Below, piece by piece: positions 49,954-58,676 of a stretch of 64,000 nt of DNA (the stretch's first letter is position 1; the number at the start of each line of letters is the position of its first letter). Origin of the DNA: Sulfurimonas gotlandica GD1 (GTDB lineage Bacteria > Campylobacterota > Campylobacteria > Campylobacterales > Sulfurimonadaceae); NCBI RefSeq assembly GCF_000242915.1, contig NZ_AFRZ01000001.1:2232001-2296000 (forward strand). The letters run 5' to 3'. A program made the position numbers and the translations under genes. The notes beneath the pieces are model-generated. The model made no database searches, was not told the DNA's origin, and was given only the letters and a program-made list of their open reading frames with translations.

Positions 49954-51346
49954 ATATAGAAGCGACAGTAAGTATTTTGCAGGATTTTTACAATCTATGA
50001 TAAAAGAGAGTGGTATTGTAGGCAGTGTCTCTCAAGCTGATGACTCTATAGTTATGAGGCTCAACGATACAGATGAAAAAGCTATCGCTGATTTTAGCCA
50101 ACTATCAAATAAATATCTGGCTCACTCTTTGTTTTTGGGTGAGATAGAGACTATACAGGTTGACTCAGAGAGTTTAGAATCAGATTTTAAATCACCAACA
50201 TATAATATATCTGCATGTCCTAGATGTTTAGAACGTTTAACAGATCCTGCTAGTGAAGACTATCTGAATGATTCTCTAAAGTGTACACACTACTCGAACG
50301 AGGAAAATGAAGACTTCCTTGATTCTAACTACTACTCTCCTCATTACAGCGAGGGAAGTGACCTCCTGGTAGTAGATCCAAGTAATATAAACAATCTTTT
50401 TATAATGACAGAAGATGAAATAAAAGCGCTCTTTAGTATAGAAAAACCAACCCTAAAAGTTACTATCAAAGATGAAGTACTAAAAGAGTTAACTGGAAAA
50501 ATATTTATAAATATCAAATCTCCATATAGTGTAAAAAGCAATCTTGTAGCACTAAATGCAAGAGAGAGTGAAGTTGAATATTTGTTTTTCCAAAGAAGTG
50601 ATGATTTAAAAGTAGTAGTTGTTCAAAAAAACACCACTGTTATTAGAGATTCCAGAGGTGTTTCTAAAAAGCTTAAAGAGTTAGATAGCGACAAGACTAT
50701 CAATAGATTTTTAAATATCGCACAAGAAGCAGGATTTGAGAAAGGCTCAATTGCAGCTAGTCTGAGTACAAGAGATGGCATCTCGTTTATAGTTTCAAAT
50801 GAGACTGGAGCTAAAAAAGTTATAACTTTTCAAGACTTTATACTAAAAGATGTTTTAGAGTTGATGAGTAAAGATGAAAACAAGTCAAAACTGCTTCCAA
50901 ACTTTGAGAAAAAGTTTCCTTCTGTAATGAAAGAGCTTAGAGAAAATGATGAGTATGGTTTGTTTGAGACAATATCTTCTATATTAGAGCTAAAAGAGAA
51001 AAACTTTGAGTCAGTAAGTGATAAGTCTTTAGAGTTCCATGGCAATGGCGGACTAAAGATAGACGCAAATTATGGTGATGAAGGTTTTGATTATGTATCT
51101 TTTATAGGCTCTATCATGAGCTTTAAACTTGCAGATACGGATGAACACTACTTAGCATACTCTATTTTTGAAGCTCTTGGCGATATGGCTATTTCAACTT
51201 TAGGCCAGCTAAAGACAAAATTTAAAATTGATAAGTTTGTTATGATGGGTGATATGTTTGAAAATAGTGTGCTTTATAGCCGGATATTAAGTAAGTTTCA
51301 ACTGAGTAATCCATATTTCTCAAAAGGTTTTGCACTAGATGAATAA
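49931..51346 (+). CDS. hydE: HydE-type hydrogenase accessory protein 1 (HypF-related)
   Basis: I start at 49931 (MAIKQVIKYR), by analogy with its paralogue; the open frame extends to 49886. The 471-residue protein keeps a HypF-like zinc-finger start, CPRC (C96, C99) ... KCTH (C118), but the fourth Cys is replaced by His120. The remainder resembles the HypF/TsaD-like half. In Wolinella, hydE belongs to the hydrogenase operon and its role is unclear. It overlaps hydD by 23 bp. Confidence 0.8.
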   Translation: MAIKQVIKYRSDSKYFAGFLQSMIKESGIVGSVSQADDSIVMRLNDTDEKAIADFSQLSNKYLAHSLFLGEIETIQVDSESLESDFKSPTYNISACPRCLERLTDPASEDYLNDSLKCTHYSNEENEDFLDSNYYSPHYSEGSDLLVVDPSNINNLFIMTEDEIKALFSIEKPTLKVTIKDEVLKELTGKIFINIKSPYSVKSNLVALNARESEVEYLFFQRSDDLKVVVVQKNTTVIRDSRGVSKKLKELDSDKTINRFLNIAQEAGFEKGSIAASLSTRDGISFIVSNETGAKKVITFQDFILKDVLELMSKDENKSKLLPNFEKKFPSVMKELRENDEYGLFETISSILELKEKNFESVSDKSLEFHGNGGLKIDANYGDEGFDYVSFIGSIMSFKLADTDEHYLAYSIFEALGDMAISTLGQLKTKFKIDKFVMMGDMFENSVLYSRILSKFQLSNPYFSKGFALDE

Positions 51347-51417
51347 TAGTTCAGGTTTAATTAAAAATGAGAACTAATTTATAGTATAATTGTGTAAGAA
51401 GATAAGGAGAAGATATA

Positions 51418-52005
51418 TTGTTAAGCAAAAAAGAGCAAAAAAAAGAACAAATAATGCAAAGCGCATTAGAACTTTTTTCTGTAAAAGGTTTTTACAACAC
51501 TACTATACCTGATATAGCTAACGCACTAAAGATGAGTGTTGGAAACATGTATAATTACTTTAAGTCAAAAGATATTCTTGCTAAAGAAATTATAAAATAT
51601 ATATCAGTGTATCTAGGTGGAAAGTTAAAAGAGATTAACGAACTAGATATATCTACAGAAGAAAAAACAAGAAAAATAATCGAAGTTTATTTCGAAACTG
51701 CTTCTAAGAAGCCTGAGATGATCGATTATTTTTTAAGAATCTACTTATCAACTCGTGATGTATTTAAAGAGGGCTGTGAAGGGATGATTTGTGTAAACGA
51801 GTTTGTTACAGAGATTATGATCTATTTCGAAGAAGGTGTAAAGTGTGGAGACTTGAGAGATCAAGACTTCTTTAGTGCTTTTGGGCTATTTATGGGTTAC
51901 CTTGGTGGAATGGTTTTCTTAAAAGGTGAAGATGTTTTACCAAAAGAGTTAGATGCTTATGTGGATGATATTTCATATAATATATATAAAGCCCTAAGCG
52001 TTTAA
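51418..52005 (+). CDS. TetR-family regulator encoded with hupSL
   Basis: The 195-residue protein has an N-terminal TetR helix-turn-helix (ALELFSVKGFYNTTIPDIANALKMSVGNMYNYFKSKDIL). The ligand domain contains three Cys residues (GCEGMIC and VKCGD). It starts with TTG at 51418 behind AAGGAGAAG. It lies 6 bp before hupS and is therefore almost certainly in one transcript with it. It is the best candidate in the window to bind the ATGAAT-N4-ATTCAT palindromes, but this is inference. A TATAAT-like stretch near 51380 may give it its own promoter. Confidence 0.88.
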   Translation: MLSKKEQKKEQIMQSALELFSVKGFYNTTIPDIANALKMSVGNMYNYFKSKDILAKEIIKYISVYLGGKLKEINELDISTEEKTRKIIEVYFETASKKPEMIDYFLRIYLSTRDVFKEGCEGMICVNEFVTEIMIYFEEGVKCGDLRDQDFFSAFGLFMGYLGGMVFLKGEDVLPKELDAYVDDISYNIYKALSV

Positions 52006-52011
52006 AATATT

Positions 52012-52893
52012 ATGAGCAACAAGGTGAGAGTGTTATGGCTTAGCTCCATAGCTTGTAACGGTAACACTCACTCCTTTTTAAACTATCCATTTATGGAACA
52101 ATTTCTAAACGATTTTGAATTCATATATCACCCAGTTATTGACTCCAACTACTCCCTTAAAGAAATTGTCTCAGAGACAATAGCCTGTGATATCATGCTT
52201 ATTGAAGGTACGATATCTGATGATTTTAAAAGAGCTGATGTTCTTGTTGTTGATATCATAAAAAAGTATGCAAAGATAGTTAAAAAAATTGTTACGGTAG
52301 GGACTTGTGCAACTTTTGGAGGAATATTCAAAGAGAGTGATTATGAAAACGCTACAGGACTTCATTTCGATAGGAATAAGCCTATAGATAGTTTTAAAAA
52401 TCTGCTTGATAAGACTATTTCTGTTTCAGGATGCCCAGTCCATCCTGAGACTCTGGTCAATACACTCTATGCAATTAAGAAAAGTGTTGATTTACAACTG
52501 GATAATTTCCTAAGACCAAAAGAGTTTTATGCTTATACAGTTCATAATGGTTGTACAAGAAACGAATACTTTGAATATAAAGTAGATAATCATAAGTATG
52601 GTGAGCTAGAGGGTTGTATGTTTTACGATCATGGATGCCAAGCACCATTTACACATGCAAGCTGTAACAAAACACTATGGAATGAGGTTAACTCAAAAAC
52701 TAGGGCAGGGATGCCATGTGTTGGATGTACCGAGCCTACATTTCCAAAAGAAAATCTTTTTAATACTAAAAAGAACATGGGTATACCACAAGATCTTCCA
52801 ATAGGTGTAGGTAAAAGAACATATCTTACTCTAGCTGGTATAACAAAAGCATTTACTATAGATAGATTAGAAAAGAAGTTATTTGATGATTGA
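52012..52893 (+). CDS. hupS: group 2-type cytoplasmic [NiFe]-hydrogenase small subunit
   Basis: The 293-residue subunit lacks a Tat signal and C-terminal anchor, so it should remain in the cytoplasm. The proximal motif ACNGNTHSF (C15, Asn18) is the group 2 form. GTCATFGG and SGCPVHPE follow, then HNGCTRNEYF, EGCMFYDHGCQAPFTHASC and MPCVGCTEPTF for the other clusters. Group 2 includes cyanobacterial uptake enzymes and H2-sensing enzymes. It overlaps hupL by 8 bp. Confidence 0.92.
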   Translation: MSNKVRVLWLSSIACNGNTHSFLNYPFMEQFLNDFEFIYHPVIDSNYSLKEIVSETIACDIMLIEGTISDDFKRADVLVVDIIKKYAKIVKKIVTVGTCATFGGIFKESDYENATGLHFDRNKPIDSFKNLLDKTISVSGCPVHPETLVNTLYAIKKSVDLQLDNFLRPKEFYAYTVHNGCTRNEYFEYKVDNHKYGELEGCMFYDHGCQAPFTHASCNKTLWNEVNSKTRAGMPCVGCTEPTFPKENLFNTKKNMGIPQDLPIGVGKRTYLTLAGITKAFTIDRLEKKLFDD

Positions 52894-54145
52894 GCTAATA
52901 GAAAAAATAGAGGGTGAAGCAAAACTAAATTTTAGTTTTGCTGGCGAAGAGATTGATTTTGTAGATATAGAGTTTATGACTGCAAGAAATATAGAAAAGA
53001 TATTAGAAGGCAAGTCTGCTTTAGATGCACTTGTAATAAACCCACGAGTATGTGGCATCTGTGGACATGCTCATCTAATAGCAACAGTCAAGGCTTTAGA
53101 AGATTGTTATGAAAATATAGAAATCTCCAAAAAAGCTGAAATTATTAGAGAACTTACTCTTACCTTTGAGCTAATACAAAACCACTTCAAATGGTTCTAT
53201 CTTACTATGAGACCTCTTTTTGGTAAAAAACAAGAGGTTTTAAAAGCTACATATCCAACTCAACTTATGGCAAAGGCAATAGCTGTCTTTGGAGGACAAT
53301 ATCCACATACTTCTTATGCTATTGTTGGTGGAGTTGTTTGTGATATTACAGAAATAGATATTATAAAAATAAAACATTACATAGAAGAGACTATAAAGTT
53401 TTTTGAGACTAATTTAGTACAAGCAGATACAAAAGACTTTCTAGTCTGTGACAATGTAGATAAAGTATTAAAGAAAAATGGTGACTTACCAGATATATTA
53501 AGAGAGATAAAGAAAAAGAAATATCTGGACCATGGCAAATCATATGACAGATTTATAGCATTTGGTGAGAATAGTTACTTTACAAAGGGCAAGTCACACA
53601 AGACAATAACTACACATAATATCTCCATAGATTATGTAAAAGAGCAAGATAATTTAAACTCTTTAGCAAAAAATGTGACTTATAAAGATAAATATTATGA
53701 AGTCGGTCCATTGGCTCGGGCAATGATAAATAAGGTTCCACTTGTTAAAGATTCGCATAGAAGATATGGAGATAATATCTTTAGTAGAATAATCGCTAGA
53801 GTTTGTGAAATACCGCAACTATTAAACCATTCAAAAGAGCTTTTAGAGAAACTAGACTTAAGTGAACCATCTTATATCGAGCCTAATATTGATATATCTC
53901 AAATAAATGCATCTGGAGAGAGCGCTGTAGAAGCAGCAAGAGGATCATTGATTCATAAAGTAGAGTTAGAAAATGGAATCATCAAAAATTATGAGATAAT
54001 AACTCCAACTCAGTGGAACTTAGGAAATGGAACAAGAGAAAATCTTGGAGTTTCACAACAGGCGATGGTTGGTTTAAAAGATGTTAAAACTGCCGAACTT
54101 GTATTTAAAACTTTTGATGTCTGTTCTGTTTGTACTACACATTAA
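52886..54145 (+). CDS. hupL: group 2-type [NiFe]-hydrogenase large subunit without a C-terminal tail
   Basis: I start at ATG 52886; an in-frame TTG lies one codon upstream. The 419-residue subunit has RVCGICGHAH (C56, C59, H63) and ends exactly with DVCSVCTTH (C413, C416, H419). It thus has no tail for an endopeptidase to remove, as in the regulatory H2-sensing hydrogenases HupV and HoxC. No third protease gene is present, consistent with that. It is short for a large subunit. A hairpin follows at 54166. Confidence 0.92.
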   Translation: MIELIEKIEGEAKLNFSFAGEEIDFVDIEFMTARNIEKILEGKSALDALVINPRVCGICGHAHLIATVKALEDCYENIEISKKAEIIRELTLTFELIQNHFKWFYLTMRPLFGKKQEVLKATYPTQLMAKAIAVFGGQYPHTSYAIVGGVVCDITEIDIIKIKHYIEETIKFFETNLVQADTKDFLVCDNVDKVLKKNGDLPDILREIKKKKYLDHGKSYDRFIAFGENSYFTKGKSHKTITTHNISIDYVKEQDNLNSLAKNVTYKDKYYEVGPLARAMINKVPLVKDSHRRYGDNIFSRIIARVCEIPQLLNHSKELLEKLDLSEPSYIEPNIDISQINASGESAVEAARGSLIHKVELENGIIKNYEIITPTQWNLGNGTRENLGVSQQAMVGLKDVKTAELVFKTFDVCSVCTTH

Positions 54146-54165
54146 CTCTCAATAAATAAAATTTA

Positions 54166-54184
54166 ACAAGGGAATCGCCCTTGT
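54166..54184 (+). terminator. hairpin after hupL
   Basis: A perfect stem ACAAGGG/CCCTTGT with a 5-nt loop lies 20 bp after the hupL stop codon. There is no strong U-tract, so termination is only probable. Confidence 0.5.
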
Positions 54185-54344
54185 ATACAATATATTCTTC
54201 ATAAAAGACTCTCCAAATATCAAATTAAAATCCAAAAATACTGATATATATTTGTTAAAATTATAACAGAGCCAGTCTTTTATTTGTCCCTAATTAAATT
54301 TTAATATTAAGCTACACATAAGTTATTTTTATATAAACTTCTTA

Positions 54345-54360
54345 CTGAATGATTATTCAT
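54345..54360 (+). promoter_or_regulatory. ATGAAT-N4-ATTCAT-like operator at the hyd2 promoter
   Basis: CTGAATGATTATTCAT matches the hyd1 and nickel-permease palindromes at 11 of the 12 arm positions. A TATAAA -10 candidate is at 54332-54337, so the site falls near the start of transcription. An extra ATGAAT half-site follows at 54363. The rest of the gap 54185-54344 is AT-rich without clear features. Confidence 0.6.
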
Positions 54361-54390
54361 TTATGAATATGAAGAGCAAAAGGAGAAATT

Positions 54391-55542
54391 ATGGTGAGTG
54401 ACACTCTATATAAAAAGTTGTCAGCTAGAGTCAACGAATTATCAAAGTTGCCTAAACTAGATGATCAAAAATCAATTCCAAAATTGATAGAAGAAAATGG
54501 GTTTTCTCGTAGAGAGTTTATGACATGGGCTGGTACTATGACAGCTATGTTAGCGCTTCCAGCGAGTTATACACCGTTGATAGCTAAAGCAGCAGAGGTA
54601 GCAGATAGACTTCCTGTTATCTGGTTGCACATGGCAGAATGTACAGGTTGTACTGAATCTTTATTAAGATCAGCATCTCCAAGTATAGACAGTTTGATTT
54701 TTGATCATATATCTTTAGAGTATCAAGAGACGATAATGTCTGCAGCCGGTTGGCAAGCAGAACAAAATCTTGAGAACGCTATAGAAAAATACAAAGATAG
54801 ATACGTATTAATGGTAGAGGGTGGTATTCCTCACGGAAAAGGTAGTCATTTCTTGACAATTGGCGGACATGGTAAGACAGGTGAGCAGAGTGCAATTGAT
54901 GCAGCTGAGCATGCAGCAGCAATCTTTGCTATTGGTACTTGTTCTTCTTTTGGTGGTGTTCAAGCAGCAGCTCCAAACCCTACAAATGCTACTTCACTTA
55001 GTAATGTTACTAGTAAGCCTGTTATTAATGTTCCAGGTTGTCCACCGAGTGAGAGCAACATAGTGGGAACACTACTGCACTTTCTACTTTATGGATCACT
55101 TCCAGCACTAGATGCTTACAACAGACCAAAGTGGGCATATGGACTAAGAATCCATGACATGTGTGAAAGACGTGGTCACTTTGATGCTGGTGAATTCGTA
55201 GAACAATTCGGTGATGATGGAGCTAAAAATGGCTTCTGTCTGTACAAAGTAGGCTGTAAAGGTCCTTATACATTTAACAACTGTTCTAGACAGAAGTTCA
55301 ATGAAGGTACATCTTGGCCAGTTCAAGCCGGACATGGTTGTGCTGGATGTAGTGAACCGGATTTCTGGGATACTATGGGTGTTTTACATGAACCTCTTGC
55401 CGACAGACTATTTCACACAACATTTGGTGGACTGGGCTCAGATGCAACGGCAGATAAGATTGGTCTAGGACTACTTACTGTTACAGCAGTGGGAATCGCA
55501 GCACATGCAGCAATATCAGCTGTTAAGAAACCAAAAGAATAA
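54391..55542 (+). CDS. hydA: [NiFe]-hydrogenase 2 small subunit
   Basis: The 383-residue subunit has the Tat motif SRREFM (39-44) and a canonical proximal motif AECTGCTES (C84, C87). GTCSSFGG, PGCPPSESN, the distal HDMCERRGHFD and CLYKVGC, and the medial GHGCAGC complete the relay. A C-terminal helix (VTAVGIAAHAAISAV) anchors it. It looks like a standard group 1b enzyme and differs from the hyd1 subunit at the second proximal Cys. The start is supported by AAAAGGAG. Confidence 0.95.
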   Translation: MVSDTLYKKLSARVNELSKLPKLDDQKSIPKLIEENGFSRREFMTWAGTMTAMLALPASYTPLIAKAAEVADRLPVIWLHMAECTGCTESLLRSASPSIDSLIFDHISLEYQETIMSAAGWQAEQNLENAIEKYKDRYVLMVEGGIPHGKGSHFLTIGGHGKTGEQSAIDAAEHAAAIFAIGTCSSFGGVQAAAPNPTNATSLSNVTSKPVINVPGCPPSESNIVGTLLHFLLYGSLPALDAYNRPKWAYGLRIHDMCERRGHFDAGEFVEQFGDDGAKNGFCLYKVGCKGPYTFNNCSRQKFNEGTSWPVQAGHGCAGCSEPDFWDTMGVLHEPLADRLFHTTFGGLGSDATADKIGLGLLTVTAVGIAAHAAISAVKKPKE

Positions 55543-55555
55543 TCGAGGAGTTAAT

Positions 55556-57289
55556 ATGTCAAAAAGAGTAATAGTTGATCCTATAACAAGAATAGAAGGA
55601 CACTTAAGAGCCGAGGTTATTGTTGGTGATGACGGAATTGTTCAAGATGCTTTCGTATCTTCAACATTATGGAGAGGATTAGAAGTAATCGCAAAAGGGA
55701 GAGATCCTAGAAACGTACCTCTAATGATGCAGAGAATTTGTGGTGTTTGTACATACTCTCACTACCTAAAAAGTACTATGGCAGTTGAAGATGCACTGGG
55801 AATAAAGATTCCTTACAATGCTGAGTTAGTAAGATCACTAATGAATGCAGCACTGTTTATTCATGATCATGTTGTTCACTTCTACCACTTACACGGTGTT
55901 GACTGGGTTGATATTGTATCAGCACTTAGTGCGGACCCTGCTAAAGCAAGTAAGTTAGCATTTAAATATTGTGACAATCCAATTGGTACAGGTGAAAATG
56001 AACTTAAATTAGTTAAAGAGAAAATAGGTAAGTTTGCTAAGAATCCTCAAGGACTTGGGCCATTTGCTAACGCATACTGGGGACATGGAACATATAGATT
56101 GACTCCAGAACAAAACTTGATTGCGCTTTCTCACTACTTAAAAGCATTAGAAGTTCAAAGAACAGCTGCTCAACTTTTAGCTATCTTTGGTGGTAAAAAT
56201 CCACACCCACAAAGTCTTGCGGTTGGTGGTGTAACTTGTGTTATGGATATTCTTAACCCAGCGAAAATGGGTGAATACATGACTAAGTTTAAAGTACTTG
56301 CTAATTTTATTAACAATGCTTACTACCCAGATATCGTTATGGCTGCTGAAATGTATAAAACTGAAGGTTCAGTCGTTAAACCAGCTGGTGTTAAAAACTT
56401 CATGGCACATGAAGATTTTATTGTAGGTCGTGGTGACAGACTTTTTGAAAGTGGAATCGTTTATGATGGAGATTTAAGTAAAGTTTTCGAAATAGATGAA
56501 GATCTAATTACAGAAGAAGCTACGCACTCATGGTACCAAAATGATAAAGCACTTCACCCATACGATGGTGAGACAGATCCTAAATATACAGGTTTTGTAG
56601 ATGGTGAAACTGTTGGACCAGATGGCAAAATGATTCATTCTAAGCAGATTAATGAAAAAGAAAAATATTCTTGGATCAAGTCACCTAGATATGATGGTAA
56701 ACCAATGGAAGTTGGGCCTCTGGCATGTATGGTTGTTAGTTATGCAAAAGGTAATGCAAAAGTTCAAAAAGTTGTAAATGACTTCTTAAAAACTACAGGT
56801 CTTCCTGCAGGAGCTCTCTTTACTACACTAGGTAGAACAGCAGCGAGAATGTTACAGGCAAAACTAATCGGTGATAATGCACTAATCGCATTTAACAACC
56901 TGATTGAAAATCTAAAAGTTGACCAAGAGACTTGTGCTACTTATACTATCGATAAAGACAAAGAGTATAAAGGTAGAGGTATCGGTGATGTTCCTCGTGG
57001 AATGTTGAGTCACTGGGTTAGAATCAAAAATGGTGTTGTTGAAAACTATCAGGCTGTTGTTCCTTCTACTTGGAATGCAGGACCTATGGATGCTAACGGT
57101 GTAAAAGGCCCTTATGAAGCTGATTTAATCGGTCTTAAAATTGAAAATTTAACACAACCACTAGAGATTATCAGAATTATTCACTCTTATGACCCATGTA
57201 TTGCATGTGCAGTTCACGTGATGGATACAAAAGGAAATCAACTAAGTGAGTACAAACTAGATCCTATTTATGGTGGATGTAGCGTATAA
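55556..57289 (+). CDS. hydB: [NiFe]-hydrogenase 2 large subunit
   Basis: I start at 55556 (MSKRVIVDPITRIEGH) behind GAGGAG; the open frame extends into hydA. The 577-residue catalytic subunit has RICGVCTYSH (C62, C65, H69) and DPCIACAVH (C548, C551, H554), then a 23-residue cleavable tail. The gap to hydA is 13 bp and to hydC 11 bp. Confidence 0.96.
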   Translation: MSKRVIVDPITRIEGHLRAEVIVGDDGIVQDAFVSSTLWRGLEVIAKGRDPRNVPLMMQRICGVCTYSHYLKSTMAVEDALGIKIPYNAELVRSLMNAALFIHDHVVHFYHLHGVDWVDIVSALSADPAKASKLAFKYCDNPIGTGENELKLVKEKIGKFAKNPQGLGPFANAYWGHGTYRLTPEQNLIALSHYLKALEVQRTAAQLLAIFGGKNPHPQSLAVGGVTCVMDILNPAKMGEYMTKFKVLANFINNAYYPDIVMAAEMYKTEGSVVKPAGVKNFMAHEDFIVGRGDRLFESGIVYDGDLSKVFEIDEDLITEEATHSWYQNDKALHPYDGETDPKYTGFVDGETVGPDGKMIHSKQINEKEKYSWIKSPRYDGKPMEVGPLACMVVSYAKGNAKVQKVVNDFLKTTGLPAGALFTTLGRTAARMLQAKLIGDNALIAFNNLIENLKVDQETCATYTIDKDKEYKGRGIGDVPRGMLSHWVRIKNGVVENYQAVVPSTWNAGPMDANGVKGPYEADLIGLKIENLTQPLEIIRIIHSYDPCIACAVHVMDTKGNQLSEYKLDPIYGGCSV

Positions 57290-57300
57290 AAGGAGAAGCT

Positions 57301-58002
57301 ATGATTAGTGAAGCTAATAACGACTTAGAATTAGAACACGAAATAGAACAAGAATTGGAATTTTCGTCTGCTTATAGATGGCAACATTGGATAAGAGCAG
57401 TTTCAATTGTTGTCTTGACAATAACTGGATTTTATATAGCTGTTCCTTTTTTAACACCGGCGGTAAATGCTGATCCGACAAATTTTATGCAGGCTTTGAT
57501 GAGATCATGGCACATAATTTTCGGTTTCGTACTAATATCTGCGGTGATGTTTAAAAGTTATCTTTTCATGTTTGGAAGAAAGCATGACATGGAAAGAGCG
57601 GCATTTAAAGATATATTGAATCCAAAAATTTGGATTAAACAAATAGGCTATTACATGCTTATTTCTAAGCATCCAAAACTGAGTGGGGTTTATAACCCGA
57701 TTCAGTTTATGGCTTATGCAACGTTATATATTATGTTGTTTGGTCTGATTATTACAGGACTTATTCTTTATGTTCATGTATATCATGACGGACTAGGTGC
57801 ATACCTTTATGATGTAATGAAAAGCATCGAGGTTATGATTGGTGGACTTGCAAATGTTCGCATTATTCACCACATCCTTACATGGGGTGTAATGTTATTT
57901 GTACTTGGTCATATTTATATGGCTATTTACAATGCTGTCTTTGGTAAAGAAGGCGGAATGGATGCTATTTTCAGTGGTATGAAGTGGCATAAAAAACACT
58001 AG
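57301..58002 (+). CDS. hydC: hydrogenase 2 cytochrome b subunit
   Basis: The 233-residue membrane protein starts with an acidic cytoplasmic stretch (SEANNDLELEHEIEQELEF). Four predicted spans follow with conserved haem histidines (RWQHWIRAVSIVVLTITG, MRSWHIIFGFVLI, HHILTWGVMLFVLGHIYMAIY). It passes electrons from HydA2 to quinone. A terminator hairpin follows within 10 bp. Confidence 0.93.
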   Translation: MISEANNDLELEHEIEQELEFSSAYRWQHWIRAVSIVVLTITGFYIAVPFLTPAVNADPTNFMQALMRSWHIIFGFVLISAVMFKSYLFMFGRKHDMERAAFKDILNPKIWIKQIGYYMLISKHPKLSGVYNPIQFMAYATLYIMLFGLIITGLILYVHVYHDGLGAYLYDVMKSIEVMIGGLANVRIIHHILTWGVMLFVLGHIYMAIYNAVFGKEGGMDAIFSGMKWHKKH

Positions 58003-58004
58003 CT

Positions 58005-58028
58005 AAAAGCAAGGATTTCCTTGCTTTT
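58005..58028 (+). terminator. intrinsic terminator between hydC and hydD (hyd2)
   Basis: A strong stem (GCAAGG with CCTTGC, extended by flanking AAAA/TTTT) is followed by a T run. It lies at the same operon position as the tandem terminators of hyd1, between the structural and maturation genes. Confidence 0.8.
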
Positions 58029-58037
58029 GTTAGAAGA

Positions 58038-58096
58038 AATAAGATTTTTATAAACAATCATAATGAGACTAAAATGATTGTTTACAAAATCTTATT
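58038..58096 (+). repeat. long inverted repeat upstream of hydD (hyd2)
   Basis: Arms of 24 nt (58038-58061) and 23 nt (58074-58096) are complementary except for about one indel, with a 12-nt loop. It comes directly after the terminator and 25 bp before hydD. It could be an RNA-processing or stabilising stem that separates the hydDE transcript, or a second terminator. Confidence 0.7.
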
Positions 58097-58121
58097 TATG
58101 ATTTATATATAGAGGTGAAAC

Positions 58122-58676
58122 ATGAAAATATTAATACTAGGCATAGGAAATGTACTCTTTGGCGATGAAGGTATAGGTGTTCATTTAGCTAATTATTTGG
58201 ATGAGAAGTATAACTTTATATCTGATGAACATACAGTAGATGTAGTAGACGGTGGAACTCTAGCTCAGATATTGATACCTATCATTACAGACTATGACAG
58301 AGTCTTACTCATAGACTGTGTTAATGTTCTTGATGGTGACATCGGAGATGTATACAGTTTTGACTTTGACGCTGTTCCTGATTTTATCACTTGGCAAGGA
58401 AGCGCTCATGAAGTTGAGATGCTACAAACTCTACAGATGATAGAGATGCTAGGTGACCTGCCTCCTGTAAAAATTGTTGGTGTCATACCTTATGTAATCG
58501 GTGAAGACACAACTTTTACTATTACAAATGAGGTTTTAGAAGCTAGTAAGACAATGGAGCACTCTATCATTAACTATTTAAAAGATTTAAAGGTAGAGAC
58601 AACTCTAAAAAATAGTGGTGCAATCTTGCAAGAAGTTGCAAGAACATCATACTTAAGGGGCACACAATGGTATTAG
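58122..58676 (+). CDS. hydD: hydrogenase 2 maturation endopeptidase
   Basis: The 184-residue protease has the family's nickel-binding residues E16 (FGDEGIGV), D65 (VLLIDCV) and H96 (SAHEVEM). It should remove the tail of HydB2. It overlaps hydE2 by 10 bp and lies behind the terminator and the inverted repeat. Confidence 0.94.
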   Translation: MKILILGIGNVLFGDEGIGVHLANYLDEKYNFISDEHTVDVVDGGTLAQILIPIITDYDRVLLIDCVNVLDGDIGDVYSFDFDAVPDFITWQGSAHEVEMLQTLQMIEMLGDLPPVKIVGVIPYVIGEDTTFTITNEVLEASKTMEHSIINYLKDLKVETTLKNSGAILQEVARTSYLRGTQWY

